Assembly: GCA_020345785.1 (NCBI GenBank)
Contig: CP070771.1
Location: 4,401,220 to 4,409,279, forward strand
Reading direction: 5' to 3'
Source of the DNA: Desulfobacterales bacterium
GTDB lineage: Bacteria; Desulfobacterota; Desulfobacteria; Desulfobacterales; JAFDCJ01
Length of the DNA stretch: 8,060 nucleotides
In this document: piece after piece, positions 1-6,903 of the stretch
Position numbering within the stretch: the first letter of the stretch is position 1
Layout of the letters: each line of letters begins with the position of its first letter
Made by a program: the position numbers and the translations under genes
The notes under the pieces: generated by a model
What the model saw: the letters and a program-made list of their open reading frames with translations, nothing else
Told to the model about the DNA's origin: nothing
Databases searched by the model: none

Positions 1-1141
1 GGGTTAGTTCGGAGCCCCTTTTGACGTATTCTTCCATATTCGTCAGAAAGTCGTAATGGGGGTGTTTGGCATCCACATCCATGAGCATCAAAGATAGGTT
101 GCCTTGAAAACCCATTAAAAGGTTGTTAAAATCATGGGCAATACCCCCGGCAAGGGTTCCGATGGCTTCCATTTTCTGCGCATGCAGCATCTGGGTGACA
201 AGCTGTTCTCTTTGATTTTCTGCGATCAACTGGTCGGTAACATCCTGCACGATACCCCGAAAACCGACAGGGTTTTGATCGGCGTCGCACATAAGAGAAG
301 CCGAGAGGTATAAGATTTTTTTGGTTCCGTCTTTGGTGGTAACTTCATAATTGAGTATTCTGGCGGAGCGCCCCGTTTTATAAACCTGATTAAATATCCG
401 GAAGATTTTTCTGGCAGTTTTAGGATTGGTATAATCGCGGTTGGGTTTGATCTTCAGTTCATCTGCGGTATAACCGAGTATATTACACATTGCATTGTTG
501 AAAAACGTCAGGTTGCCTTTAAGGTCCACCTCGAAGTAGCCTTCTCCCATTTCTTCAAGGATATTGCGGTATTTTTCCTCGCTTTCCCGGATGGCCTTCT
601 CGGTTATTTTTCGTTCTGTAATGTCTTCTATCAGACCGAGCCAGTATTTAATGCCGCCATTGCGGTCTTTGATGGCGGTGGCCCGTACCCGCCCCCAGAC
701 AGTGTTGCCATCTTTTTTTAAATAGCGTTTCTCGGCGATATAGAAATTGATCTCGCCGTCCCTCACTCGTCGGCTCGACCTTTCCGACTCGTTTCGGTCC
801 TCCGGGTGTGTGATGTCGAGAAAGGTCAATTGACTCAATTCGTCCGAATTGTAGCCGAGCATCCGGGCGAACCTTTCATTGACCTGCATAAAATAGCCCT
901 CGGAGCTGGCGATGGCGATACCGATCGGGGCGTGCTCGAAAACCGTGCGAAAGCGCCTTTCGTTTTCCTTAAGCTCCGCAAGATCGATCATCTTATCGCT
1001 TGCCGACTGAGAGAATTTGTGGCTTTGCTCTTGAGGTTTGAGTGCTTGAGACGCTGATCCGGGGACCTGGTTTGAAAGTGTCGCGTGAAGCTGTTTGTCA
1101 GAGGAGTGTTCTTTTCCGATTTTCTTTTGATTGTCACCCAT
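1..1141 (-). CDS. PAS-PAS sensor histidine kinase, C-terminus cut by window edge
   Basis: Reverse-strand frame open from an ATG at 1141 to the window edge, giving 380 residues without a stop. A hydrophilic N-terminal tail (about 1-60) is followed by PAS 1 (about 63-177, ending in a PAC-like IEDITERK) and PAS 2 (about 188-305, ending VQDVTDQ). A histidine kinase dimerisation domain starts near 312, with the H-box GTLAGGIAHDFNNLL and phosphoacceptor His336. No membrane segment or signal peptide is seen, so the visible part is predicted cytoplasmic. The ATPase domain and any receiver domain would lie left of base 1. The family autophosphorylates on the His and passes phosphate to a response regulator; signal and partner are unknown. 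The sigma-54 activator at 5489-6892 has no receiver domain, so it is not an obvious partner. The start is uncertain: the ribosome site is weak, and a later ATG (Met51) precedes PAS 1. Domain identity is confident; function is not specific. Confidence 0.9.
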   Translation of the reverse strand, partial: MGDNQKKIGKEHSSDKQLHATLSNQVPGSASQALKPQEQSHKFSQSASDKMIDLAELKENERRFRTVFEHAPIGIAIASSEGYFMQVNERFARMLGYNSDELSQLTFLDITHPEDRNESERSSRRVRDGEINFYIAEKRYLKKDGNTVWGRVRATAIKDRNGGIKYWLGLIEDITERKITEKAIRESEEKYRNILEEMGEGYFEVDLKGNLTFFNNAMCNILGYTADELKIKPNRDYTNPKTARKIFRIFNQVYKTGRSARILNYEVTTKDGTKKILYLSASLMCDADQNPVGFRGIVQDVTDQLIAENQREQLVTQMLHAQKMEAIGTLAGGIAHDFNNLLMGFQGNLSLMLMDVDAKHPHYDFLTNMEEYVKRGSELT

Positions 1142-1172
1142 ATTATCTATCCGGTCTGAAAATATTGTCGTT

Positions 1173-1201
1173 GAGAGTACCCGATATGGCAATATCCTCT
1201 C
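1173..1201. promoter_or_regulatory. two-segment hairpin in kinase leader
   Basis: GAGAG (1173-1177) pairs with CTCTC (1197-1201). GATAT (1183-1187) pairs with ATATC (1192-1196) around the loop GGCA. A five-base bulge TACCC lies on one side. All ten pairs are perfect. It lies 32 bases upstream of the kinase ATG and overlaps the candidate promoter elements, so it could act as an operator or as RNA structure. Confidence 0.4.
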
Positions 1202-1203
1202 CG
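1186..1203 (-). promoter_or_regulatory. weak candidate promoter for the histidine kinase (sigma-54-like)
   Basis: On the minus strand, GG (1202-1201), ten bases, then GC (1190-1189) fit the sigma-54 -24/-12 spacing, with a good TTGC at -12 but a poor -24 box (CGGAGAG). A competing sigma-70 reading uses TTGCCA (1192-1187) as -35, a 17-base spacer and GACAAT (1169-1164) as -10. Both would start transcription shortly before the ATG at 1141. A GG-N10-GC match is expected by chance about once per 250 bases per strand, so this is tentative. Confidence 0.2.
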
Positions 1204-1223
1204 AGCCGTAAGCATCACCCTCC

Positions 1224-1262
1224 GGCCTGCAGCTATTCGGGCGTGAAGCCAAGCCGAAGGCC
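1224..1262. promoter_or_regulatory. hairpin followed by a T8 run on the plus strand
   Basis: GGCC (1224-1227) pairs with GGCC (1259-1262), and TTCGG (1236-1240) pairs with CCGAA (1254-1258), with an eight-base bulge between the two stems on the 5' side. On the plus strand it is followed after eight bases by T8 (1271-1278), which is too far for a textbook intrinsic terminator. On the minus strand it would fold within the kinase leader transcript. Its role is unknown. Confidence 0.35.
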
Positions 1263-1279
1263 AAGACCCATTTTTTTTC

Positions 1280-1309
1280 CCCGTGAAATTTTTTTCGCTT
1301 TTCACCGGG
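1280..1309. repeat. imperfect inverted repeat CCCGTGAAA / TTTCACCGGG
   Basis: Left arm 1280-1288 and right arm 1300-1309 pair with a single bulged base across an 11-base T-rich loop. No T run follows the stem in either direction (the minus strand is followed by A8), so it does not look like an intrinsic terminator for the deacetylase gene. A second small stem, GGGGC/GCCCC, lies at 1341-1353, again without a T run. Confidence 0.4.
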
Positions 1310-1399
1310 ACCGATATTGCAATGTTCCACCATCCCAATTGGGGCAAGGCCCCTAACCTGATTATATCGGTAAATGTCGGAATAAACTTGATACGTTAT

Positions 1400-2716
1400 T
1401 TAACCTGATTTCTGATGATAGCGGTCTTCTGGTCGGTCTTGCAGGAAAATCATATCAAATTGCCCGGTATCCGCCCGATCGTACCATTCGTAACCGGTTT
1501 CGCGGCATTTGTCGCAGGCCTCACGGGGAATGTGGACGGCCAGGATGTGAAAACCGCGGTCTGAGGATGATTCAATGCGCAGGGCGCCGGCGCAAGCCCG
1601 GCAGATCCGAATTTGTTCATTTTGAGATTCACGGATACGGTCGGTATCATAAAAAATGTTGCGCGTTCGCTGTCGGGGATTTGTTTCGTGCATGAGCTGG
1701 TCCCGGATCTCGGCCCGCTGCTGCCAGATGGTGAGGACGATTTCGCCGATTTTTTCGATGGCATCGGTGACGGCCGGAGTCTGCCGAATCCTGTCCGGGT
1801 CGTAGTTGGGTTCCTTTACCTTGCTGAAGTCGACGCCGGCCATGGCAAGAATGATTCCCACATTGACGTACGGCAGCGCCCCCTCGATGGAATAACCGCC
1901 CTCCAAAACAGCTATATCGGGTTTTAAGATTTCGGTTAAACGGGCATACCCCTGGGCTGAGAAATTCATGTTGGTGATGGGGTCCGTATAATGGTTGTCC
2001 TGACCGGCGGAGTTGATGATGATTTCCGGTTCAAACTCGGCGAGAATCGGCATGACAATATTCTCTATGGTATATAAAAACCCCTCCTCGGATGTGTTCG
2101 GCGGCAGGGGAATATTTAACGTTTTGCCCACCGCATTGATTCCACCCAGTTCGTTCGGAAACCCCGATCCTGGATACAGGGTCCGTCCGTCCTGGTGAAT
2201 CGAAATAAAGAGCGTGTCCGGATCATGCCAGTATATGTCCTGGGTACCGTCGCCGTGGTGGCAATCCGTATCCACAATGGCTACCTTCCGGATGGAATAG
2301 GCCCGGCGCAGGTATTCGATCATGACGGCTTCAATGTTGATATTGCAAAACCCTCTGGCGCCGTGCACGATACGCATGGCGTGATGCCCAGGGGGCCGCA
2401 CAAGGGCAAACCCCCTTTCAATCTTGCCTTCGAGAACAGCCATGCCGATGGTCTTGGCACCGCCGGCGCTGATAAAATGTGATTCAGTCGTCACATGCCT
2501 GACGTCCGGCACACAGAAATGAACGCGCTGGATATCCTCCAAAAGGACCGGAGCCGGTTTGAGTTCCGTAATTCCATCGATATCAAAAAGCCCTTCTTCG
2601 AATACCTGGTCCTGGGTATAAAGCAGCCGCTCTTCCCTTTCCGGATGGGTGGGGCTGATGGCCCAGTCGAAGGCCGGGAAAAAAACGAGGCCGGTTTTGT
2701 ACTTTGCTTGCAGCAT
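1400..2716 (-). CDS. histone deacetylase / AcuC-family zinc hydrolase with C-terminal four-Cys extension
   Basis: This 438-residue protein belongs to the arginase/deacetylase superfamily, whose members remove acyl groups from acyl-lysine, acetylpolyamines or related amides. The active site appears complete: RPPGHH (107-112) carries the His pair; DTDCHHGDG (149-157) supplies predicted metal ligands Asp151 and His153; SAGQD (236-240) supplies Asp240; LEGGY (271-275) carries the catalytic Tyr275. The deacetylase fold ends near 300. The remaining ~140 residues include a charged stretch and CxxC pairs at 372/375 and 401/404, which suggest a zinc ribbon. No signal peptide is seen, so it is predicted cytoplasmic. 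The ATG at 2716 has only a weak AGAG ribosome site but gives the expected N-terminus. It lies 219 bases downstream of the HyuA-like gene on the same strand. Substrate is unknown; reversal of protein acylation or deacylation of a small metabolite are both possible. Confidence 0.88.
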   Translation of the reverse strand: MLQAKYKTGLVFFPAFDWAISPTHPEREERLLYTQDQVFEEGLFDIDGITELKPAPVLLEDIQRVHFCVPDVRHVTTESHFISAGGAKTIGMAVLEGKIERGFALVRPPGHHAMRIVHGARGFCNINIEAVMIEYLRRAYSIRKVAIVDTDCHHGDGTQDIYWHDPDTLFISIHQDGRTLYPGSGFPNELGGINAVGKTLNIPLPPNTSEEGFLYTIENIVMPILAEFEPEIIINSAGQDNHYTDPITNMNFSAQGYARLTEILKPDIAVLEGGYSIEGALPYVNVGIILAMAGVDFSKVKEPNYDPDRIRQTPAVTDAIEKIGEIVLTIWQQRAEIRDQLMHETNPRQRTRNIFYDTDRIRESQNEQIRICRACAGALRIESSSDRGFHILAVHIPREACDKCRETGYEWYDRADTGQFDMIFLQDRPEDRYHQKSG

Positions 2717-2935
2717 TATGTGCTCTATGTCTTATTAATTAATTTAGTGATCTATAACTTTGTAATTGACCCTGATAAAATTCGAAATTCGAAGTCCGAA
2801 ATTCGAAACAAATTCAAAAATTCAAAAACTCAAAAATTAAAAATGAGTTTGGGTTTTATTTCATTCGATATTCGTGCTTCGAATTTTCAGTTTTACCGAT
2901 TGAATTCCTATCAATACATCAGTGCAGTGACTAAC
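2717..2935. other. AT-rich intergenic spacer with repeat element
   Basis: This 219-base gap separates the HyuA-like stop (TAG, 2936-2938) from the deacetylase start. It contains the inverted repeat at 2772-2890 and, next to the deacetylase start, an AT-rich stretch with the TTAATTAA palindrome (2735-2742) that could hold a promoter, though no clear -35/-10 pair was found. Plus-strand ORFs crossing this gap are low-complexity artefacts. Confidence 0.5.
2772..2890. repeat. imperfect long inverted repeat made of 7- and 8-base tandem units
   Basis: The left arm (about 2772-2832) starts CTGATAAAATTCGAA and the right arm (about 2844-2890) ends TTCGAATTTTCAG, its near reverse complement. Between them is an A-rich loop. 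The left arm contains four exact-register heptamers at 2780-2807 (ATTCGAA, ATTCGAA, GTCCGAA, ATTCGAA). These are followed by four octamers at 2812-2843 (ATTCAAAA twice, ACTCAAAA, ATTAAAAA). The arms differ in length, so pairing needs indels. It encodes no transposase. It resembles the dispersed intergenic repeats seen in environmental deltaproteobacterial genomes; that comparison is from memory. Confidence 0.6.
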
Positions 2936-4618
2936 CTATTGTGATAAATTAGCAATTGCCTCATCATACCCGTGGATCAATCCCGGCTTGACCTGTACTT
3001 TGACCCGAATGTTTTTGCCGGTGGTATTGAAGCCGCGCACCATGTTGAACTGCAGGCTTTCGAGGACTTCCATTTCCAGAAAATCGATATTGGCCCCCCG
3101 TTCGATGGCCTTGGCCTTCAGCAGGTCAAGCGCCTGTTGGACGGCAGCTTCCCTGTCAAATGAATGATCAATTTTGCGTCTGAAATTTTCTTCCGGTGCT
3201 TCGGCCGTGCGGCGCTCAGTATCGGCGAAAAGGGTGACTTCACAGGTGGTTCTAGCAAGGGCCGCCCCGATGGCGTTGGCCACCTTCCAGCGGGGGACCA
3301 CCTTCACGCGGTAGTCGGAAACACCTGATAGATACTTGGTAAAATACGGCGCGGGGCCGCCCAGAACGAGTATCGTTTTGGGCCGCACAAGATACCCTTC
3401 CAAAAGTTCATGGACCGTGTAAACCGGTTTACTGTTGATCTGGGAGACTAATTGTCGGGCCGCAGCTAATATTTTTTTACACACGACATCGAGAATTGCG
3501 GCTGCCAGAGATTTAACAGAGATGCCCATTTGTTCGGCCAAAGGCGCGAGCCCCTGAATTGATTTTTGCCGGCTGCCGTCCGGGATGTCCTCCAATACAA
3601 AAAGCGCATCCGTCGGTGTCGGACCCGGTCCACCGTAAGCCATGGCCGGGCCCCGCCTTTCGGGACCGACGCAGATTTCGCCATCTTTGATCTTGACGGC
3701 ACTGTCACCCCCCAGGCCGATTGAAAGCGTCTCAAGGGAACGGATCAATGTTTTGTAGGTAGCAATTTCTATCCCCAGCGGATTCAAAACCGGGGATCGG
3801 CCAATGAGGACCGCCATATCCGTTGTGGTTCCTCCGATATCCATCACCAGAGTATCTTCTTTTTCCGAGCCGAAGGCGACCGCCCCCATCACACTGGCGG
3901 CCGGACCGGAAAGAATGGTGTTGGCCGGATAATCGATGGAGGACTCAAATTTCATGTTGCCGCCGTCCGCTTTAAGAAGACGCGGGGGAAGGTTTAATCC
4001 TTTTGTTACCAGTGATTTCTGCACGGCCTGATAGAATTTTTTGTGCAGGGGATACACGGCCGCATTTAAGAAGGTGGTCGCGATGCGGCGGCCAAAGTTC
4101 AAATTGCCGGATATCCGGTGGCCCATAAAAACTTTCGCAAAAGACGTCTGCAGGATGGAATTGATGGCCGTTTCATGGGAAGGGTTGCGGATGGAAAATT
4201 TGCCCACGACACCGACATGGCGGATGCCGTCTTTTTGCAGTTGACCGGCAACGGCGTTAATTTCGGCGGGATTGATGGGCTCGATTTCCCGGCCCCGGTG
4301 GTCGATGGAGCCCGCGACTGTGAAATAATACGCGCCGGTGCGGTAAAATTCAGGATCGATGCCCGGACCACCTGAAACAATCATCCCCACCGGCGGGAGT
4401 TGATTTTGAACGATGGCGTTGGTAGCCAGGGTGGTGCTCAGGACAATCCGTTCAATTTTTGCAGAATCGATATTTTCGGTTACTGCATTCAAGCCGGACA
4501 GTACGGAGTGAAACAGATCGGACGGATCGGTGGCAACCTTAATTTCTTTTTGGACGCCACCTCTGTCAAGAAGAACCACATCGGTGTGGGTGCCGCCGAT
4601 ATCTAAGCCGATGATCAT
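2936..4618 (-). CDS. hydantoinase/oxoprolinase family (HyuA-like) ASKHA ATPase
   Basis: This 560-residue protein has the ASKHA ATPase layout of the hydantoinase A/oxoprolinase family. DIGGTHTD (6-13) is the first phosphate loop, STTLATNAIV (61-70) is a typical family segment, and DGGN (218-221) and SGPAASVMGA (237-246) follow. DIGGTTTD (260-267) is the second phosphate loop, and GLGGDSAV (301-308), GPGPTPTDA (330-338) and LGGPAP (419-424) complete the core. A tail of about 90 residues follows from 465. Classical members couple ATP hydrolysis to ring opening of hydantoins or 5-oxoproline with a separate B subunit or domain; none is present here, so that reaction is not supported. No ferredoxin domain or Cys cluster is seen, so it is not a RamA/RACo-type corrinoid reactivator. 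TTAGGA seven bases before the ATG supports the start. It follows the DUF1638 gene by 126 bases, suggesting a shared function. Family confident, substrate unknown. Confidence 0.85.
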   Translation of the reverse strand: MIIGLDIGGTHTDVVLLDRGGVQKEIKVATDPSDLFHSVLSGLNAVTENIDSAKIERIVLSTTLATNAIVQNQLPPVGMIVSGGPGIDPEFYRTGAYYFTVAGSIDHRGREIEPINPAEINAVAGQLQKDGIRHVGVVGKFSIRNPSHETAINSILQTSFAKVFMGHRISGNLNFGRRIATTFLNAAVYPLHKKFYQAVQKSLVTKGLNLPPRLLKADGGNMKFESSIDYPANTILSGPAASVMGAVAFGSEKEDTLVMDIGGTTTDMAVLIGRSPVLNPLGIEIATYKTLIRSLETLSIGLGGDSAVKIKDGEICVGPERRGPAMAYGGPGPTPTDALFVLEDIPDGSRQKSIQGLAPLAEQMGISVKSLAAAILDVVCKKILAAARQLVSQINSKPVYTVHELLEGYLVRPKTILVLGGPAPYFTKYLSGVSDYRVKVVPRWKVANAIGAALARTTCEVTLFADTERRTAEAPEENFRRKIDHSFDREAAVQQALDLLKAKAIERGANIDFLEMEVLESLQFNMVRGFNTTGKNIRVKVQVKPGLIHGYDEAIANLSQ

Positions 4619-4744
4619 TTTGAATTCCTAAGGCATTATCATCTCTGGGAGGGCGAAAAAGACTCAAGCTTTCATTCAATCAGTAACTAAGGCCAGCCTG
4701 ATTGTCAACGACTTGTTTAAATGACGGAGCCCTGGCGGGAGTCA
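4619..4744 (-). promoter_or_regulatory. 126-base spacer with possible internal promoter and ribosome site
   Basis: Read on the minus strand between the DUF1638 stop and the HyuA-like ATG. A perfect TTGACA lies at 4708-4703, but the region 16-18 bases downstream (TTACTGAT) is a poor -10, so an internal sigma-70 promoter is only possible. The ribosome site AGGA (4629-4626), seven bases before the ATG, is good. No hairpin with a T run was found, so read-through from the DUF1638 gene is plausible. Confidence 0.25.
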
Positions 4745-5443
4745 TCACCCAAAAAACATCTCCTGGGTCACGACGTCTCCGGGACTCAGATGAATAAATT
4801 CATCGGAGTTATAGGGACCTTTTACCAGCTTATAGAAGTACTCAAGGCTATCGCCTTCGATTTCTACGTATTGCATGTTGAAAAATCGGGCGTTTTCCCG
4901 GGCAATCTTCCGCAGGGGTTCTACTTCTGCTACACCGGTGTTAATTAAAACCAAATGGGTATAATGCTTGAGTTCCTCTCGTTTGACCCATTCGGCTGTT
5001 TCACGTCCAAAACGCGGTTCATATTCCTTCCTGATGATGCTCAACGGATCTTTTCGTTCCGCAATCCATCCGGGGGTTAAATAATATGTTCCGGGGCGGG
5101 AATTGAAATCATCTAGATAGGCCTTGGGAGATCCCAGAAAAAATGCAATACAATCATGGCACCGCGGCACAATGAGCCCCTGTTGCCGCGCTTCAACCCC
5201 CACAATACCGTTGGAACAGAGTCCATAACCCAGCACAATCCGATCGGCCGTCTCGGCCGCCTGGTCAACGAGTGACTGAACTTGCGCAGCCATTTTCTGA
5301 GGCGTGCGATGAAGCCCCTGGTCAAGATACAGGATCTCCACGTTTTCATGGTTTTTCCGAACAGCCTCAAATTCGGGTTCCATAACGCGACAGGCCACTA
5401 TGGTGACGCGACCATCGGCACTTTGTGAATTAATTATTGTCAT
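4745..5443 (-). CDS. DUF1638 family protein
   Basis: This 232-residue protein matches the DUF1638 pattern as I know it: an early VACRV with Cys18, YLDQGLHR (39-46), GYGLCSNG (72-79), IPRCHDCIA-like (91-100; Cys95, His96, Asp97, Cys98) and YYLTPGW (120-126). Function is not established. The conserved Cys and His residues suggest binding of a metal or metal cofactor, which is inference. No signal peptide or membrane segment is seen. AAGGA, five bases before the ATG, gives a good ribosome site and supports the start. It begins 45 bases after the activator stop and precedes the HyuA-like ATPase gene, so the three are probably co-transcribed. From general knowledge, DUF1638 proteins are often found near corrinoid methyltransferase genes in methanogens and anaerobic bacteria; no such gene is in this window. 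Family assignment is fairly sure, role unknown. Confidence 0.82.
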   Translation of the reverse strand: MTIINSQSADGRVTIVACRVMEPEFEAVRKNHENVEILYLDQGLHRTPQKMAAQVQSLVDQAAETADRIVLGYGLCSNGIVGVEARQQGLIVPRCHDCIAFFLGSPKAYLDDFNSRPGTYYLTPGWIAERKDPLSIIRKEYEPRFGRETAEWVKREELKHYTHLVLINTGVAEVEPLRKIARENARFFNMQYVEIEGDSLEYFYKLVKGPYNSDEFIHLSPGDVVTQEMFFG

Positions 5444-5488
5444 GTCAGTCCTTTTTCATGCTGCTGAGCCGCAGTTCAAACACACTTC

Positions 5489-6892
5489 CTAAGAATGCAG
5501 CGGCAGATCATATTTTTTCATTTTTTTGTAGAGCAGCGTGCGGTGAATGCCCAGGATTTTGGCCGCTCGGGCCTTGTTGTTATTGGTTTCCTTTAGGGCA
5601 AAGCGGATGGCTTCTTTTTCCGTCCGAGCCTGCACATATTTTAAGGTAGAACGATTTTGTTCCACTTCAAGCCGGCGGCTGCGATGCAGATAGAACGGAA
5701 GATCTTTCAGCCGGATGGTTTCGCCTTCCAGCACCGACATCGTTCTTTCAAGCACGTTGGACAATTCGCGGACATTTCCCTGCCATTCGTAATGTTCGAG
5801 CGCTTCCTGGGCCTGCTCATCCAGGTTTATTTGGGGTATATTCGCTTCCACTGCCAATTGTTTGAGCAGGTATTCGGCAATGGGAATGATGTCTGTTTTT
5901 CGTTCCCGCAGGGGAGGGATGTGCAGCGGAATCACGTTGAGGCGATAAAAGAGATCCTTGCGGAAGCGACCGTCGGCCAGCATTTTTTCGAGATTCTGAT
6001 TGGTCGCCGCAATCACACGAAAATTTGATCGTATGAGTTTGGTGCTGCCCACCCGTTCAAATTCGTTGTCTTCGATGGCCCGCAGCAATTTGGGCTGCAT
6101 CTCCAGCGGAAGGTCTCCGACTTCATCCAGAAATACGCTGCCCTGGTGGGCCAGTTCAAACTTGCCGGGTTTGCCCTCGGATTTCGCTCCGGTAAATGCG
6201 CCCTTTTCATAGCCGAAAAGCTCGGACTCCAGCAGGTCTCTTGGAATCGCTGCACAGTTGATCCGGACAAAGGGGTAGAGTTTGCGGGCGCTGGCGTGAT
6301 GAATTGCCTGGGCGAAAAGTTCCTTGCCGGTTCCGCTCTCACCTGAGATTAGCACCGAATAATGATTGGAGGCAGCTTTGAGCGCTTCCTGCTTGAGAGA
6401 CAAGATGGCATTGCTTTTTCCGATGATGCTGTCGAAGGTATAACGGGTCGATCGAAGATTGATGAGTTCCTCTTCGTAGAGCTTCACTTTCGACTCCAAG
6501 AGGGAGAGCTCGGCAGCTAGTTTGCGGACATCTTTGACGTCCTTGAACATCACCTGTCCGAATACCGCTATGACCTGGTTTTCTTTTTTAATCGGAATAC
6601 GCTGGACGACCATGCTCTGTCCCATTATGCGATGGGAATGATTTATTTCGGGGATCCCGGTTTTCGCCACAATGTGCATGCGGCTGTTTTCAACCGCTGC
6701 GGTGCAATGTTTTCCGATCTGCTCGGCAGGGTTTACGCCGAGAAATTCCCCGTAGGGTTTGTTGAAGTGGGTAATGTATCCGTTGGCGTCGGTTACGATG
6801 GCGCCGTTGTAAATGCTGTCAAAAACCATCCGGTGCATTTCCAGCTGTCTCTGAAGGTCTTTCTTTTCAGTGTTATCAGACTTTTCAAGCAT
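5489..6892 (-). CDS. sigma-54-dependent activator, PAS-AAA+-Fis HTH
   Basis: The protein is 467 residues from the preferred ATG at 6892. A PAS sensor (about 18-118) and a coiled-coil linker (about 119-148) precede the AAA+ domain. In that domain, Walker A GESGTGKE is at 184-191, the sigma-54-contacting GAFTGA loop at 231-236, Walker B VFLDE near 253-257 and the FRKDLFYRL arginine-finger region near 310-318. A C-terminal Fis-type helix-turn-helix (about 440-461, KARAAKILGIHRTLLYKK) binds DNA. All motifs for an active enhancer-binding ATPase are intact. There is no receiver domain, so the PAS domain rather than phosphorylation probably senses the signal, perhaps a small molecule. An in-frame ATG at 6988 would add 32 residues with no recognisable domain; the strong AGGGGG site before 6892 favours the shorter form. 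It is divergent from the dehydrogenase and upstream of the DUF1638 gene, the likely targets, yet no convincing -24/-12 promoter was found before either. Confidence 0.93.
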   Translation of the reverse strand: MLEKSDNTEKKDLQRQLEMHRMVFDSIYNGAIVTDANGYITHFNKPYGEFLGVNPAEQIGKHCTAAVENSRMHIVAKTGIPEINHSHRIMGQSMVVQRIPIKKENQVIAVFGQVMFKDVKDVRKLAAELSLLESKVKLYEEELINLRSTRYTFDSIIGKSNAILSLKQEALKAASNHYSVLISGESGTGKELFAQAIHHASARKLYPFVRINCAAIPRDLLESELFGYEKGAFTGAKSEGKPGKFELAHQGSVFLDEVGDLPLEMQPKLLRAIEDNEFERVGSTKLIRSNFRVIAATNQNLEKMLADGRFRKDLFYRLNVIPLHIPPLRERKTDIIPIAEYLLKQLAVEANIPQINLDEQAQEALEHYEWQGNVRELSNVLERTMSVLEGETIRLKDLPFYLHRSRRLEVEQNRSTLKYVQARTEKEAIRFALKETNNNKARAAKILGIHRTLLYKKMKKYDLPLHS

Positions 6893-6903
6893 GGTCTCCC
6901 CCC
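6893..6903 (-). promoter_or_regulatory. ribosome binding site that sets the activator start
   Basis: On the minus strand AGGGGGG is followed by a five-base spacer AGACC and the ATG at 6892. This is much better than anything before the upstream ATG at 6988, and the downstream protein begins directly before the PAS domain. Confidence 0.6.

Larger units (their letters stand above)
1142..1399. other. non-coding leader rich in inverted repeats
   Basis: This 258-base gap lies between the kinase start and the stop of the upstream deacetylase gene. Short ORFs here show no recognisable protein. It holds several hairpins (1173-1201, 1224-1262, 1280-1309, 1341-1353), a perfect CCCAATTGGG palindrome at 1334-1343, a T8 run at 1271-1278 and a T7 run at 1289-1295. 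It also holds three copies of CCGATAT (plus strand at 1181 and 1311, minus strand at 1364-1370). The density of dyads suggests a structured leader RNA, a small RNA or clustered operators. I do not recognise it as a known riboswitch class. Confidence 0.5.

Noticed and set aside
1142..1310. Cyclic di-GMP (GEMM-I) riboswitch in the kinase leader
   Set aside because: A short CCUCCGGCCU stretch is reminiscent, but the rest of the conserved core and pairing pattern is absent on both strands.
1318..1332. Minus-strand TGG...TTGCA resembling a sigma-54 promoter
   Set aside because: The GG-to-GC gap is nine bases, not the required ten.
1147..1347. 66-residue minus-strand ORF in the kinase leader
   Set aside because: It spans the inverted repeats, has no recognisable family and no good ribosome site; the DNA structure explains the region better.
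1341..1353. GGGGC/GCCCC hairpin as terminator of the deacetylase gene
   Set aside because: The stem is short and no T run follows it on the minus strand.
806..1356. Plus-strand ORFs of 83 and 104 residues over the kinase and its leader
   Set aside because: The first is antisense to the clear PAS coding frame; the second is low-quality sequence across hairpins with no recognisable domain.
2495..2944. 149-residue plus-strand ORF ending in the spacer
   Set aside because: Its first half is antisense to the deacetylase and its second half is the translated repeat element.
2936..4618. Corrinoid reactivator (RamA/RACo type)
   Set aside because: It lacks the ferredoxin-like domain and Cys clusters; the motif order fits hydantoinase A/oxoprolinase proteins.
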